Below, one piece after another: positions 6,619 to 14,499 of a stretch of DNA of 55,710 nucleotides. The stretch is taken from positions 1-55,710 of the forward strand of contig PFOM01000012.1 of NCBI GenBank assembly GCA_002792535.1. The letters are read 5' to 3'. The notes beneath the pieces were generated by a model that saw only the letters and a program-made list of their open reading frames with translations, had not been told where the DNA came from and searched no databases. Position numbers and translations under genes: made by a program. The stretch comes from Candidatus Peregrinibacteria bacterium CG_4_10_14_0_2_um_filter_38_24. Its GTDB lineage: Bacteria > Patescibacteriota > Gracilibacteria > UBA1369 > LOWO2-01-FULL-3. Positions within the stretch are counted from its first letter, which is position 1. Each line of letters opens with the position of its first letter.

Positions 6619-6909
6619 ATGAGCACTATTCAAGTTCGGATTGATGAAAAAATGAAGAAACAATCTCAAAAAATCCTTGAGGAAATAGGGATGGATTTGA
6701 GCGGAGCTATTAAAATTTATCTTAAGCAAATAATTATAAAAGAAGGCTTGCCTTTCAAGGTTTTGACCGAAAATGGGTTTACAAAGGAATTCGAAAAAGA
6801 AACTTTAGAGGCATACAAAATGGCTAAAAATAAAAAAGATTTGGTAGGACCTTTTGAAGGGAACAAGGCAGTAGATTACTTAAAAGATTTGATTAAAAAG
6901 AAAAAATGA
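6619..6909 (+). CDS. relB: RelB/DinJ-family antitoxin
   Basis: 96 residues from the chosen start. MSTIQVRIDEKMKKQSQKIL followed by GMDLSGAIKIYLKQIIIKEGLPF is the ribbon-helix-helix DNA-binding domain of the RelB/DinJ family, with a charged C-terminal toxin-binding tail. In-frame upstream starts (TTG 6541, ATG 6571) lie on or before the promoter and are less likely. It overlaps the toxin gene by ATGA at 6906-6909, so the two were translationally coupled. Confidence 0.88.
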   Translation: MSTIQVRIDEKMKKQSQKILEEIGMDLSGAIKIYLKQIIIKEGLPFKVLTENGFTKEFEKETLEAYKMAKNKKDLVGPFEGNKAVDYLKDLIKKKK

Positions 6910-7200
6910 AGATTTTTTACAGTAAAAAGTTTGTGAAATCTTTTAGGAAGCTTCCTCTAAAACTTCAAGTGAAAGTGTCTGAAAAAAATAAAATTGTTTA
7001 TTCTAAATAGATTCGATAAGACATTGAATAATCATTTACTGAAAGGTAAGTTTACTGATTTAAGGTCGATATCTGTAACCGGAGATTTGAGGATAATTTT
7101 TAAAGAGGAAAAAGGCTATACAATCGTTATAATGCTTAATATCGGAAGCCTACTAGTTTACCATCTAAAACCTTTCAAAACTCCCCTTTTCGCTGTATAA
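6906..7200 (+). pseudogene. RelE/YafQ-type toxin broken by a one-base frameshift
   Basis: The first 34 codons read MKIFYSKKFVKSFRKLPLKL... and end at a TAG (7008-7010). The +1 frame carries the rest: LFILNRFDKTLNNHLLKG, LRSISVTGDLRIIF and the end VYHLKPF. Removing one A from the A7 run at 6982-6988 restores one continuous RelE/YafQ protein of about 97 residues across the junction (...VSEKIKLFILNRFD...). Either the gene is inactivated while its antitoxin survives, or the run is a sequencing or assembly error. A switchable homopolymer is a third possibility. Confidence 0.88.
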
Positions 7201-7224
7201 TCGCGGTACATGTATTTATAAATT

Positions 7225-8538
7225 ATGAAAGTATTACTTCTCGGCGCAGGTAGGAGCAAAAGGATGAAGCCAATTACGGACAAGAATTTTTTGAATTTTC
7301 TTGGCAAACCTTTGATTGAATGGCAACTTGAACTTATTAAAAATGCTGGACTTGATGAGGTGGTTATTGTTGGAGGGAAGCACAATTTGGAGAAGTTGGT
7401 ATTGTGCGGTAAAAACTTAGGGATTGATGTTACTGTTATAGAACAAAAAGACTTGGATGCCGGAATGTGCGGTGCTGTTTTGGCGGCGAAAGATAAAATT
7501 GGAAGTGAGCCTGTTTTGATTTTCAGCAGTAATGATGTAGTTGAAAAATCCGCATTTGAAAGCGTTCTTACGGCTTTTGAGGCTGGCGAAGCTGAAGGAT
7601 ATTTGCTTGGAAAAGTTGTTCATACATACTTCCCCGGCGGATATTTGGAAATTTCGGAAGACGGATGCATAAAAAATATTGTCGAGAAGCCCGAAAAAGG
7701 CAAAGAGCCTAGCAATTTGGTAAATTTGGTTGTGCATATACATAAAGATTTTGCAAAATTGGTTTCATATTTGGAAAAGGCAAAAAGTGATAGCGACGAT
7801 TTATATGAAGTGGCTTTGGGAAATATGATTAACGATGGGATTAAAATGAAAGCGGTGAAATATGAAGGCTTCTGGCAGCCGATAAAGTTTCCTTGGCATG
7901 TGAATAAAGTTTTCAAATTTTTGTTTGAGAATGCAGAAAAAACTACCTCTAAAAGTGCACAGATTTCGAAAAATGCCATCATAAAGGGCGACGTGATTAT
8001 CGGAGAAAATGTGAAAATTCTTGAAGGTGCTACGGTAAACGGACCTGTATATATTGGCGATGGCAGTGTGATTGCCACGAATGCTTTGGTTCGTGAAAGT
8101 AATATCGGAAAAAATTGCGTGATTGGATTTTCGACAGAAGTCGCAAGAAGTTTTCTTGGTGATGATGTTTGGACTCATTCAAACTACATCGGCGATAGCG
8201 TAATCGGCAATAATGTATCTTTTGGTGCGGGGACTGTGACTGGCAATTTAAGGCTTGATGAAGGCGAAATTTCGGTAACAGGAGACAATAAAAAAACTCC
8301 TACCGGTGAATGCAAACTTGGACTTATTACAGGCGATAATGTGCGTGTCGGAATAAATAATAGTTTCATGCCGGGAGTAAAAATCGGCAGTGATACTTTT
8401 ATTGGCGCAGGGCTTGTGATTGCTGAAAACATTCCGGCAAAAAGTTTTGTAAAAGGTGAAGTCACATTAAAAATCACTGAAAATAAGGTAGATATAAGTA
8501 AGATAAATCGTGACGAAATGAAGAAAAAAATAAAATAA
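7225..8538 (+). CDS. Bifunctional sugar-1-phosphate nucleotidyltransferase/acyltransferase, GlmU-like
   Basis: 437 residues in two parts. Residues 1 to about 235 are a nucleotidyltransferase fold with the loop GAGRSKRMKPITDKNF (7-22), in place of the classical LAAGxGTRMxPLT, and EKP (about 152-154). From about residue 245 there is a left-handed beta-helix of hexapeptide repeats (AIIKGDVIIGENVKI, SNIGKNCVIG, DSVIGNNVSFGAGT). The HSNYIGDSVIGNNVSFGAGT stretch matches archaeal-type bifunctional enzymes such as the Sulfurisphaera ST0452 group, which make UDP-GlcNAc or dTDP-sugars. It would supply activated sugar for cell-surface polymers. A glycosyltransferase gene follows after 13 bases. Exact sugar specificity cannot be read from sequence. 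Confidence 0.85.
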   Translation: MKVLLLGAGRSKRMKPITDKNFLNFLGKPLIEWQLELIKNAGLDEVVIVGGKHNLEKLVLCGKNLGIDVTVIEQKDLDAGMCGAVLAAKDKIGSEPVLIFSSNDVVEKSAFESVLTAFEAGEAEGYLLGKVVHTYFPGGYLEISEDGCIKNIVEKPEKGKEPSNLVNLVVHIHKDFAKLVSYLEKAKSDSDDLYEVALGNMINDGIKMKAVKYEGFWQPIKFPWHVNKVFKFLFENAEKTTSKSAQISKNAIIKGDVIIGENVKILEGATVNGPVYIGDGSVIATNALVRESNIGKNCVIGFSTEVARSFLGDDVWTHSNYIGDSVIGNNVSFGAGTVTGNLRLDEGEISVTGDNKKTPTGECKLGLITGDNVRVGINNSFMPGVKIGSDTFIGAGLVIAENIPAKSFVKGEVTLKITENKVDISKINRDEMKKKIK

Positions 8539-8551
8539 TTTTTATATTTAA

Positions 8552-9340
8552 ATGGCTATGAAACTCTCTGTCACAATAGTAAATTACAATCAAAAATATT
8601 TTCCAAGACTTTGCGTTGAGGCCTTGAAAAAGAGTAAAACTGATTTTGAATTTGAAATAATTTTCTGCGATAACGCTTCAACCGATGACAGTTTGCAATA
8701 TTTGAGAAGTGCTGTTTCAAGCGGAGAAATAAAACTGGTTGAACCCGGAAAAAATCTTGGTTACGGGAGCGGGCATAACTTTGCGGCAAAAGTTGCGACT
8801 GGCGAACATATTTTGATTTTAAATACCGATATTACTGTCGATGAAGACACTCTTCAAAAGCTCGTGGATTATCTTGATGCACATAAAAATGTTGGCATGG
8901 TTGGGCCAAAATTGATGTATAACAGCGGTGAGGTTCAGCAATCATGCAGACGAGATTTTAGGTTTTTTGATCTATTTATAAAACGTAGTTTTTTACGAAA
9001 AGTTTGGCCATTTAAAAAGAGATACGAGAAATATATAATGTTTGATTTTGACCATAGCAAAGAGCAGGAAGTCGATTTAATCACCGGTGCTTTTATGGTT
9101 ATGCCGAAAAAAGTTTTTGATGAAATCGGTGGATTTGATGAAAGATATTTCCTTTTCATGGAAGATTTTGACCTTTGCAGGAAGACCAGAAAAGCCGGTT
9201 ACAAGGTCGTTTACTATCCTTCCGCTGTTGCGATGCATTATCACAAACGGCTTAGCGATGGCTCATTTTTCAAGCTCCTATTCAACAAAATTTCTTGGTA
9301 TCACTTGGCAAGTGCGATCAAGTACTTTCTGAAGTGGTAA
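8552..9340 (+). CDS. Family 2 glycosyltransferase, rhamnosyltransferase-like
   Basis: 262 residues. The GT2 (GT-A fold) landmarks are VTIVNYNQ (7-14), IIFCDNASTDDS, NLGYGSGHNFAA, ILNTDITVDEDTL (the DxD region), LITGAFMVMPKKVFDEIGGFDERYFLFMEDFDLCRKTRKAG and a short hydrophobic C-terminus. The EDxDLCRR-like motif near residue 205 is typical of WbbL-type rhamnosyltransferases. Soluble or peripheral, acting at the cytoplasmic membrane on surface polysaccharide. It is likely cotranscribed with the nucleotidyltransferase before it. A second ATG two codons in (8558) is an equally good start. Confidence 0.88.
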   Translation: MAMKLSVTIVNYNQKYFPRLCVEALKKSKTDFEFEIIFCDNASTDDSLQYLRSAVSSGEIKLVEPGKNLGYGSGHNFAAKVATGEHILILNTDITVDEDTLQKLVDYLDAHKNVGMVGPKLMYNSGEVQQSCRRDFRFFDLFIKRSFLRKVWPFKKRYEKYIMFDFDHSKEQEVDLITGAFMVMPKKVFDEIGGFDERYFLFMEDFDLCRKTRKAGYKVVYYPSAVAMHYHKRLSDGSFFKLLFNKISWYHLASAIKYFLKW

Positions 9341-9342
9341 AG

Positions 9343-9374
9343 AAAAAGCCCCCATTTTTAGTGGAGGCCTTTTA
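9343..9374. terminator. Bidirectional Rho-independent terminator
   Basis: GCCCCCA (9348-9354) pairs with TGGAGGC (9362-9368) with one mismatch, around a 7-base loop, with CTTTT after it on the plus strand and a run of five T on the minus strand. It lies between convergent genes and can serve both. Confidence 0.8.
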
Positions 9375-9384
9375 AATGTGTTCT

Positions 9385-10584
9385 TTACGCCATTATCTTC
9401 TCTGCCCATTCCTTGATTCGCTTGCATCCTTCTCTTAGTGTTTCTTCCGTTCCGACGTATGAGAAGCGAACAAAGCCTTCTCCATGAGGACCAAAGCCTG
9501 TTCCCGGAAGTAGAAGAACATTTGCTTCTCTCATGATTTTCTTTTGAAGCTCAGAACAATTCATTTGGAATTTTTCGCAAAGTGGTTTCACGTTAGCGAA
9601 AAGATAAAAAGCTCCTTTTGGAGATTTTGCTGAAAACCCTGGGATTTGATTAACTAATTCTACAAGAATATCTCTTTTTCTTAGGTATTCTTTTCTCATT
9701 TCTTCAATTGCATCTTGTGGGCCTGAAACGGCTTCCATAACCGCTAATTGATTCATTGTTGGTGAAGAAGATGTATCGTTTGATTGGATTTGTTCAATCT
9801 GTGCGCGCATTTCTTTGTTTTTTGTTACCGTCCATCCCATTCTCCATCCAGTCATCGCAAATGTCTTTGATGCACCGTTGACAAGTACTGTTCTCTCAGC
9901 CATTCCTGGGATTGATGTGATAGAAAGATGTGTTCCTTCGTGAACAATTTTGTCATATATTTCGTCTGAAATAACCCATAAATCATGTTCAATTGCAATT
10001 TTTGCAAGAGCCTCAAGAGTTTCTTTTGTGAAAATTCCTCCTGTTGGATTTGATGGGCTGTTTACGATCATCAAGACTGTTTTGTCTGTGATAGCGTTCT
10101 TTACTTCTTCGAGATTAGGCTGAAAATCTGCCTCTTCTTTAAGTTCGATAAAGACAGGTTTTCCTCCAAAATATTTTACTGGAGAAAAATGAATAGGCCA
10201 TGTCGGATCGAAAATAATTACTTCATCTCCTTCATCAATAATCGCATTTAGTGTGTAAAAAACTCCAGGTTTAGCGCCTGAATGAATAGTTACATCTGCT
10301 GCTTCGTACTGCGTTCCTGTTCCTTTTGTTGAGTAATCAGCGACGGCTTGTCTGACCTCCATCAATCCTGATGTTGGTGTGTAGTGAGTTTTATTCTCTT
10401 GAATTGCTTTGATTCCAGCTTGTTTAATATTTTCCGGAGTATCGAATGCAGGTTCTCCAATTTGCATGTATACGAGGCTCTTTCCTTGAGGAGTAAGCTC
10501 TTCTTGCTCAAACTTTTTCGCTACATTCAGAATTGAAAAAGCGTCTTCTGTTCCTAGATTTGCGAGCCTTTTTGAGAATTTCAT
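9385..10584 (-). CDS. Pyridoxal-phosphate aminotransferase, aspartate aminotransferase-like
   Basis: 399 residues, class I/II fold. Visible landmarks: YMQIGEPAFDTPENI, HYTPTSGLMEVRQAVADY, IVNSPSNPTGGIF, WVISDEIYDKIV, the PLP lysine in NGASKTFAMTGWRMGW (about 239), and FVRFSYVG at the end, containing the Arg that grips the substrate carboxylate. This is the AspC subgroup I-gamma pattern, so aspartate:2-oxoglutarate or a related amino acid is likely; broader or aromatic use cannot be excluded. The gene heads the same way as the split transketolase, 38 bases downstream of it, and may share its transcript. Confidence 0.88.
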   Translation of the reverse strand: MKFSKRLANLGTEDAFSILNVAKKFEQEELTPQGKSLVYMQIGEPAFDTPENIKQAGIKAIQENKTHYTPTSGLMEVRQAVADYSTKGTGTQYEAADVTIHSGAKPGVFYTLNAIIDEGDEVIIFDPTWPIHFSPVKYFGGKPVFIELKEEADFQPNLEEVKNAITDKTVLMIVNSPSNPTGGIFTKETLEALAKIAIEHDLWVISDEIYDKIVHEGTHLSITSIPGMAERTVLVNGASKTFAMTGWRMGWTVTKNKEMRAQIEQIQSNDTSSSPTMNQLAVMEAVSGPQDAIEEMRKEYLRKRDILVELVNQIPGFSAKSPKGAFYLFANVKPLCEKFQMNCSELQKKIMREANVLLLPGTGFGPHGEGFVRFSYVGTEETLREGCKRIKEWAEKIMA

Positions 10585-10621
10585 TGTTGTTTTGAGGTTA
10601 AAATTTTTAAAATTTAATAAT

Positions 10622-11569
10622 TTATTTTTTTCGTTTTAAAACTTCAAGAGCTTTTTCTACTATATTTACTGATTTGCATCCGTATTTTTTCATTAGCTCT
10701 CCAGGAGTTCCTGATTCTCCAAAAGTATTATTAACTCCAACAAATCCCATCGGTACGGCAAAATTCGCAGATAAAACTTCTGAGACCGCACTTCCCATTC
10801 CCCCCATTATTTGATGTTCTTCAGCCGTTACCACTGCTCCTGTTTTTGTTGCGCTTGCGATTAAGGCTTCTTTATCTATTGGTTTTATAGTGTGTAAATT
10901 TATAATTTCCGCTGAAACTCCTTGTTCTTTCAATGTATCCGCCGCCTCCAAAGCTTCCGCAACCATTGCGCCACAAGCCACGATTGTTACATCTGTTCCT
11001 TCTTGTATTATTTTTGCTTTGCCGACAATGAATTCATCATTTTCAGCAGAAATAACCGGCAATTTTTCACGACCGAATCTGAGATAAACCGGTCCGACTA
11101 TTTCCGCCGCCGCTAATGTCGCTTTTTTCGCTTCATCGTAATCCGCAGGTACAATCACTGTCATGTTTGGCAAACATCTCATTACCGCTATTTCCTCAAG
11201 AGCTTGGTGGCTTGCGCCGTCCGGCCCTACAGAAAGCCCTCCGTGAGCTCCTCCAAATTTCACATTCAACTTATTCATGCATACCGTATTTCTTATCTGC
11301 TCCCATGCACGACCTGACATAAAAATTCCATAAGTTGCGCAAAATGGAACAAATCCCATCAGAGAAAATCCTCCAGCCATATTTACCATGTTTTGTTCTG
11401 CGATTCCGACATTGAAAGATCTTGTCGGAAACTTATCTTTGAATAAATTTGTAAGTGTAGATTTTGAAAGATCCGCATCAAATACCGCAACATTAGGATT
11501 TTTTTCTCCTAATTCAACTAGAGCATCAGCCCATCCTTGTCTCACTAATTTCATTTCCCAATTTCTCAT
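10622..11569 (-). CDS. Transketolase, C-terminal subunit
   Basis: 315 residues covering the pyrimidine-binding and C-terminal domains of transketolase: FNVGIAEQNMVNMAGGFSLMGFVPFCATYGIF holds the glutamate that activates thiamine diphosphate, followed by GGLSVGPDGASHQALEEIAVMRCLPNMTVIVPADYDE. The N-terminal half is a separate gene directly upstream, overlapping this one by four bases (ATGA), which implies coupled translation of a two-subunit enzyme. Transketolase moves two-carbon units among sugar phosphates. The split arrangement is usual in archaea and CPR bacteria. Confidence 0.92.
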   Translation of the reverse strand: MRNWEMKLVRQGWADALVELGEKNPNVAVFDADLSKSTLTNLFKDKFPTRSFNVGIAEQNMVNMAGGFSLMGFVPFCATYGIFMSGRAWEQIRNTVCMNKLNVKFGGAHGGLSVGPDGASHQALEEIAVMRCLPNMTVIVPADYDEAKKATLAAAEIVGPVYLRFGREKLPVISAENDEFIVGKAKIIQEGTDVTIVACGAMVAEALEAADTLKEQGVSAEIINLHTIKPIDKEALIASATKTGAVVTAEEHQIMGGMGSAVSEVLSANFAVPMGFVGVNNTFGESGTPGELMKKYGCKSVNIVEKALEVLKRKK

Positions 11570-12435
11570 TGTTGGTTGTTTAGCTGATTAATTTGATCAT
11601 CAAGTTCTTGTATTCCTTTGTCGTATTCTTCTTTGTTTGGCGCTTTCCCATGCCATCCGCAAACATTTGCCATGTAAGAAACTCCGTATCCTTTTATCGT
11701 TGTTGCTATTATTACGGTTGGTTTTTCTGTTGTTTTAGATAATTCTTCAACTTTTTTAAATGCGTCGTAAACCTCTTTCAGATTGTGTCCGTTTTTTACA
11801 ACTATTACATTCCAATTGAATGCTTCGAATTTTTTATCGAGTGGTGCAACTCCCATTATATCTGATGCACATCCGTCTATTTGAAGATTATTGTAATCAA
11901 CTATCATGCACAAATTATTCAATTTGAAATGTGGAGCCGCCATTATCGCTTCCCACATTGATCCTTCTTGAAGTTCACCTTCGCTTGAAAGATCATAGAC
12001 CATCGCTGTTTTATTTCTTTGTTTAAGACCAAGTGCAAGTCCGCATGCTACTGAGAAATTTTGCCCTAAGGATCCTCCTCCTATTTCTATCCCATGCTTG
12101 AGATCTTTCTTTGGATGCCCTTGAAGAAAACTGCCAAATTTTCTAAAGTTTGGAATTTCCGCAGGGTCAATGTATCCCGTTCTTGCAAGGATTGAATAAT
12201 ATCCCGGAGTTATATGCGCTTTTGAAAGAATAAATCTGTCTCTGTCTTCGTTTTCCGGCTCTGATGGCTCGTGTCGTAAAATGCAGTTATAAAGGACAGT
12301 TAAAATTTCCGTAGCAGAAAGTGACCCACCCGGATGTCCGCTTCCAGCTGAATGCGTAGCCAAAAGGATGTCCTTTCGCATCTGAATCGTTTTTAATTTT
12401 AACTCCCTTTCATCGAAAGGAATTGGATATTTCAT
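11566..12435 (-). CDS. Transketolase, N-terminal (thiamine diphosphate-binding) subunit
   Basis: 289 residues with ATHSAGSGHPGGSLSATEIL (about 26-45), FILSKAHITPGYYSILA, GGSLGQNFSVACGLALG, and the ThDP/Mg motif region DLSSEGELQEGSMWEA, which continues to VDYNNLQIDG. It provides the diphosphate-binding half of the active site and pairs with the subunit encoded immediately downstream. The ATG chosen lies just before the conserved ERELKLKTIQMRKDIL helix. No Shine-Dalgarno is seen. Confidence 0.92.
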   Translation of the reverse strand: MKYPIPFDERELKLKTIQMRKDILLATHSAGSGHPGGSLSATEILTVLYNCILRHEPSEPENEDRDRFILSKAHITPGYYSILARTGYIDPAEIPNFRKFGSFLQGHPKKDLKHGIEIGGGSLGQNFSVACGLALGLKQRNKTAMVYDLSSEGELQEGSMWEAIMAAPHFKLNNLCMIVDYNNLQIDGCASDIMGVAPLDKKFEAFNWNVIVVKNGHNLKEVYDAFKKVEELSKTTEKPTVIIATTIKGYGVSYMANVCGWHGKAPNKEEYDKGIQELDDQINQLNNQQ

Positions 12436-12492
12436 TTTATTTGATTATCTGCCCGTAAAAACAAGATATATTAAAATTTCCAAAAATCAAAA

Positions 12493-13077
12493 TTATTTTT
12501 CTTTTGCAAGCTGGCGAATTATTTCGGGATACCACTTTTTCTCCAAGGCTTGCACCTTTTCTTTTAATGTTTCCGGTGTATCTGTAGGTAAAACTTCGCA
12601 TTTTTTCTGTAAAATAATTTCTCCCGCATCAACTTCTTCATCTACATAGTGAATAGTCATGCCGGTTTCTTTTTCTCCTGCCGCAAGTACCGCAGAATGC
12701 ACATTTGAACCGAAGAAATTTTTCCCTGAAAATTTTGGGATAAGGGCCGGATGTACGTTTATTATTTTATGCGGGAATTTACGGACGAAATTTGGTGAAA
12801 GAATTCTCATGTATCCGATAAGTACGACCAAATCGACTTTGTTTTCTTCTAAGATGCCTGCGACTTTTTCATCGAATTCTTCGCGAGTTAGGTCTTTTGG
12901 ATTTACGAAAATTGCTTTGTAGCCTTGTGATTTTGCTCTTTCGAGTGCATATGCATCTTCTTTATTGCTGACCACGACGGCAAGTTCTATTCCTTCCATT
13001 TTACCGGCGTTCATCTCGTCGATAATGGCCTGCAGGTCAGTTCCTTTTGTCGATGCCAAAACTCCGATTTTAAACAT
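12493..13077 (-). CDS. purN: Phosphoribosylglycinamide formyltransferase (PurN)
   Basis: 194 residues, standard length. It transfers a formyl group from 10-formyl-tetrahydrofolate to GAR in purine synthesis. The N-terminus IGVLASTKGTDLQAIIDEM corresponds to the GSNLQ nucleotide loop, here TDLQ. Catalytic Asn and His lie in INVHPALIPKFSG and the Asp in YVDEEVDAGEII. Together with the two purP genes at 4189-6435 this suggests mixed bacterial and archaeal style purine synthesis. It is a single gene set between transketolase and the divergent aroE. Confidence 0.93.
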   Translation of the reverse strand: MFKIGVLASTKGTDLQAIIDEMNAGKMEGIELAVVVSNKEDAYALERAKSQGYKAIFVNPKDLTREEFDEKVAGILEENKVDLVVLIGYMRILSPNFVRKFPHKIINVHPALIPKFSGKNFFGSNVHSAVLAAGEKETGMTIHYVDEEVDAGEIILQKKCEVLPTDTPETLKEKVQALEKKWYPEIIRQLAKEK

Positions 13078-13139
13078 ATTTTTTGGTTATTACGCTGAGA
13101 TATTAACAGTTTTTTGGTTTTTATGATAATCTTTTCTAG

Positions 13140-14018
13140 ATGATAAAAACTTATGGAATTTTGGCGTATCCTGCAGGACATTCGCTGTCCCCTGTTGTGC
13201 ATAATGCCGCTTTTAAAGCGCTTGGCGTTGATGCGCAGTATGGCGTTTTTGAAATTGCCGACACGGAACTTTCGCAGTTTATTGATAATGTTCGACATGA
13301 ACCGATCAGCGGACTTTCCGTTTCTTTGCCTTATAAAGAGGCAATCTTGAGATATCTTGATGTCACTGATAAAGATGCGAAAAAAATCGGAGCTGTGAAT
13401 ACTGTCGTAAATAAAGGTGGATTTTTGTATGGATATAACACGGATTTTGCTGGTGCGGCTGAAGCGCTGAGGGAAGTTTTTAATGATTTGAAAAATGTTA
13501 ATGCAGTTGTTTTGGGTGCAGGTGGAGCGGCGCGTGCGGTTATTTATGGAATTTTGAAAAATGGCGGAAAAGTTTCGTGTATCGTAAATCGCACTAAGGA
13601 AAATGCTGAAAAATTGGCAAAAGAATTTTCCGAAATGTTTGGTACTCAAATTGTTGGTATTGGGTCGAAAAATGAATTCGCTCGCTTTGCTCGCTCATGC
13701 TCCTTGTCTAGCAACCCTTCGGGTCGCTTGGTTTTCATAAATACTTCTTCAATCTGGACACTAAATCAGGAGGCTGATTTTTCTGAAATCGGCAAATATT
13801 TTAGTGATGAATACTTGAAAAATTTTGAGTGTTTTATGGAAATCGCATACAATCCTTTGATAACTCCACTCATCAAAAAAGCTCAAGAATTAGGGAAAAA
13901 ATACATCACCGGAGATAAAATGTTTTTGTATCAGGCGATGAAACAATTTGAAATTTTTACTGAACAAAAAGCTCCTGCGGAAGTGATGAGAAAAGTTCTT
14001 GAGCAAAATTTGGAATGA
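13140..14018 (+). CDS. aroE: Shikimate dehydrogenase (AroE) with a loop insertion
   Basis: 292 residues. Substrate residues are Ser15 and Ser17 (GHSLSP), the catalytic pair Lys66 (LPYKE) and Asp102 (NTDFAG), and the nucleotide motif GAGGAAR near 126-132. It reduces 3-dehydroshikimate to shikimate with NADPH. Between about residues 178 and 197 there is extra sequence, EFARFARSCSLSSNPSGR, before the conserved LVFINTSSIW strand; the DNA there (13672-13729) is GC-rich, repetitive (GCTCGC twice) and contains a hairpin, unlike the rest of the gene. Its stop codon abuts the lspA stop from the other strand. Confidence 0.92.
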   Translation: MIKTYGILAYPAGHSLSPVVHNAAFKALGVDAQYGVFEIADTELSQFIDNVRHEPISGLSVSLPYKEAILRYLDVTDKDAKKIGAVNTVVNKGGFLYGYNTDFAGAAEALREVFNDLKNVNAVVLGAGGAARAVIYGILKNGGKVSCIVNRTKENAEKLAKEFSEMFGTQIVGIGSKNEFARFARSCSLSSNPSGRLVFINTSSIWTLNQEADFSEIGKYFSDEYLKNFECFMEIAYNPLITPLIKKAQELGKKYITGDKMFLYQAMKQFEIFTEQKAPAEVMRKVLEQNLE

Positions 14019-14441
14019 TTATTTTTTTACTTTTTTGAAGAAAATTATTATCCCAAGAATTCCGACAGAGATACAAATGTCGGCTATGTTAAATGATGGA
14101 TATATCCATATTGAAATAAAATCCGTGACAGATCCTCTGAAAATTCTGTCTATCAAATTTCCGATTCCTCCTCCTAAAACCATCGCGATAAAAACTTGAG
14201 TAAGTGTGTTTTTTATTTGTAGTTCTTTTTTTGCTGCGTAGATAATAATTCCTATCAATATTATGTTCGATATCACAATTGTCCATATGTTGCCAACGTC
14301 GATTCCAAAGGCGATTCCGGTGTTGTTACTTACGATTTCAGGGAAGTTTTTTTCTGTGACGAATTTCGCCAACTGGTCTACCAGAACGGTTAAAATTGTA
14401 AGCCCTGTAATTTTCCAAAATATCTTTTTCACGCAATTCAT
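14019..14441 (-). CDS. lspA: Lipoprotein signal peptidase (LspA)
   Basis: 140 residues with four membrane helices (about 11-28, 50-70, 80-98, 117-136). Conserved motifs are NNTGIAFGI, GGGIGNLIDRIFRGSVTDFI and SFNIADICI; Asp107 and Asp121 are the expected catalytic pair. It cleaves the signal peptide of prolipoproteins in the cytoplasmic membrane; the lipoprotein at 22686 is a plausible substrate. Short for the family but complete. Divergent from ftsW. Confidence 0.93.
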   Translation of the reverse strand: MNCVKKIFWKITGLTILTVLVDQLAKFVTEKNFPEIVSNNTGIAFGIDVGNIWTIVISNIILIGIIIYAAKKELQIKNTLTQVFIAMVLGGGIGNLIDRIFRGSVTDFISIWIYPSFNIADICISVGILGIIIFFKKVKK

Positions 14442-14499
14442 TATAATTGCTCTTTTGGTTTAAAACCAGTAATATTCGCGTCGGATATAATTTTTTTTG

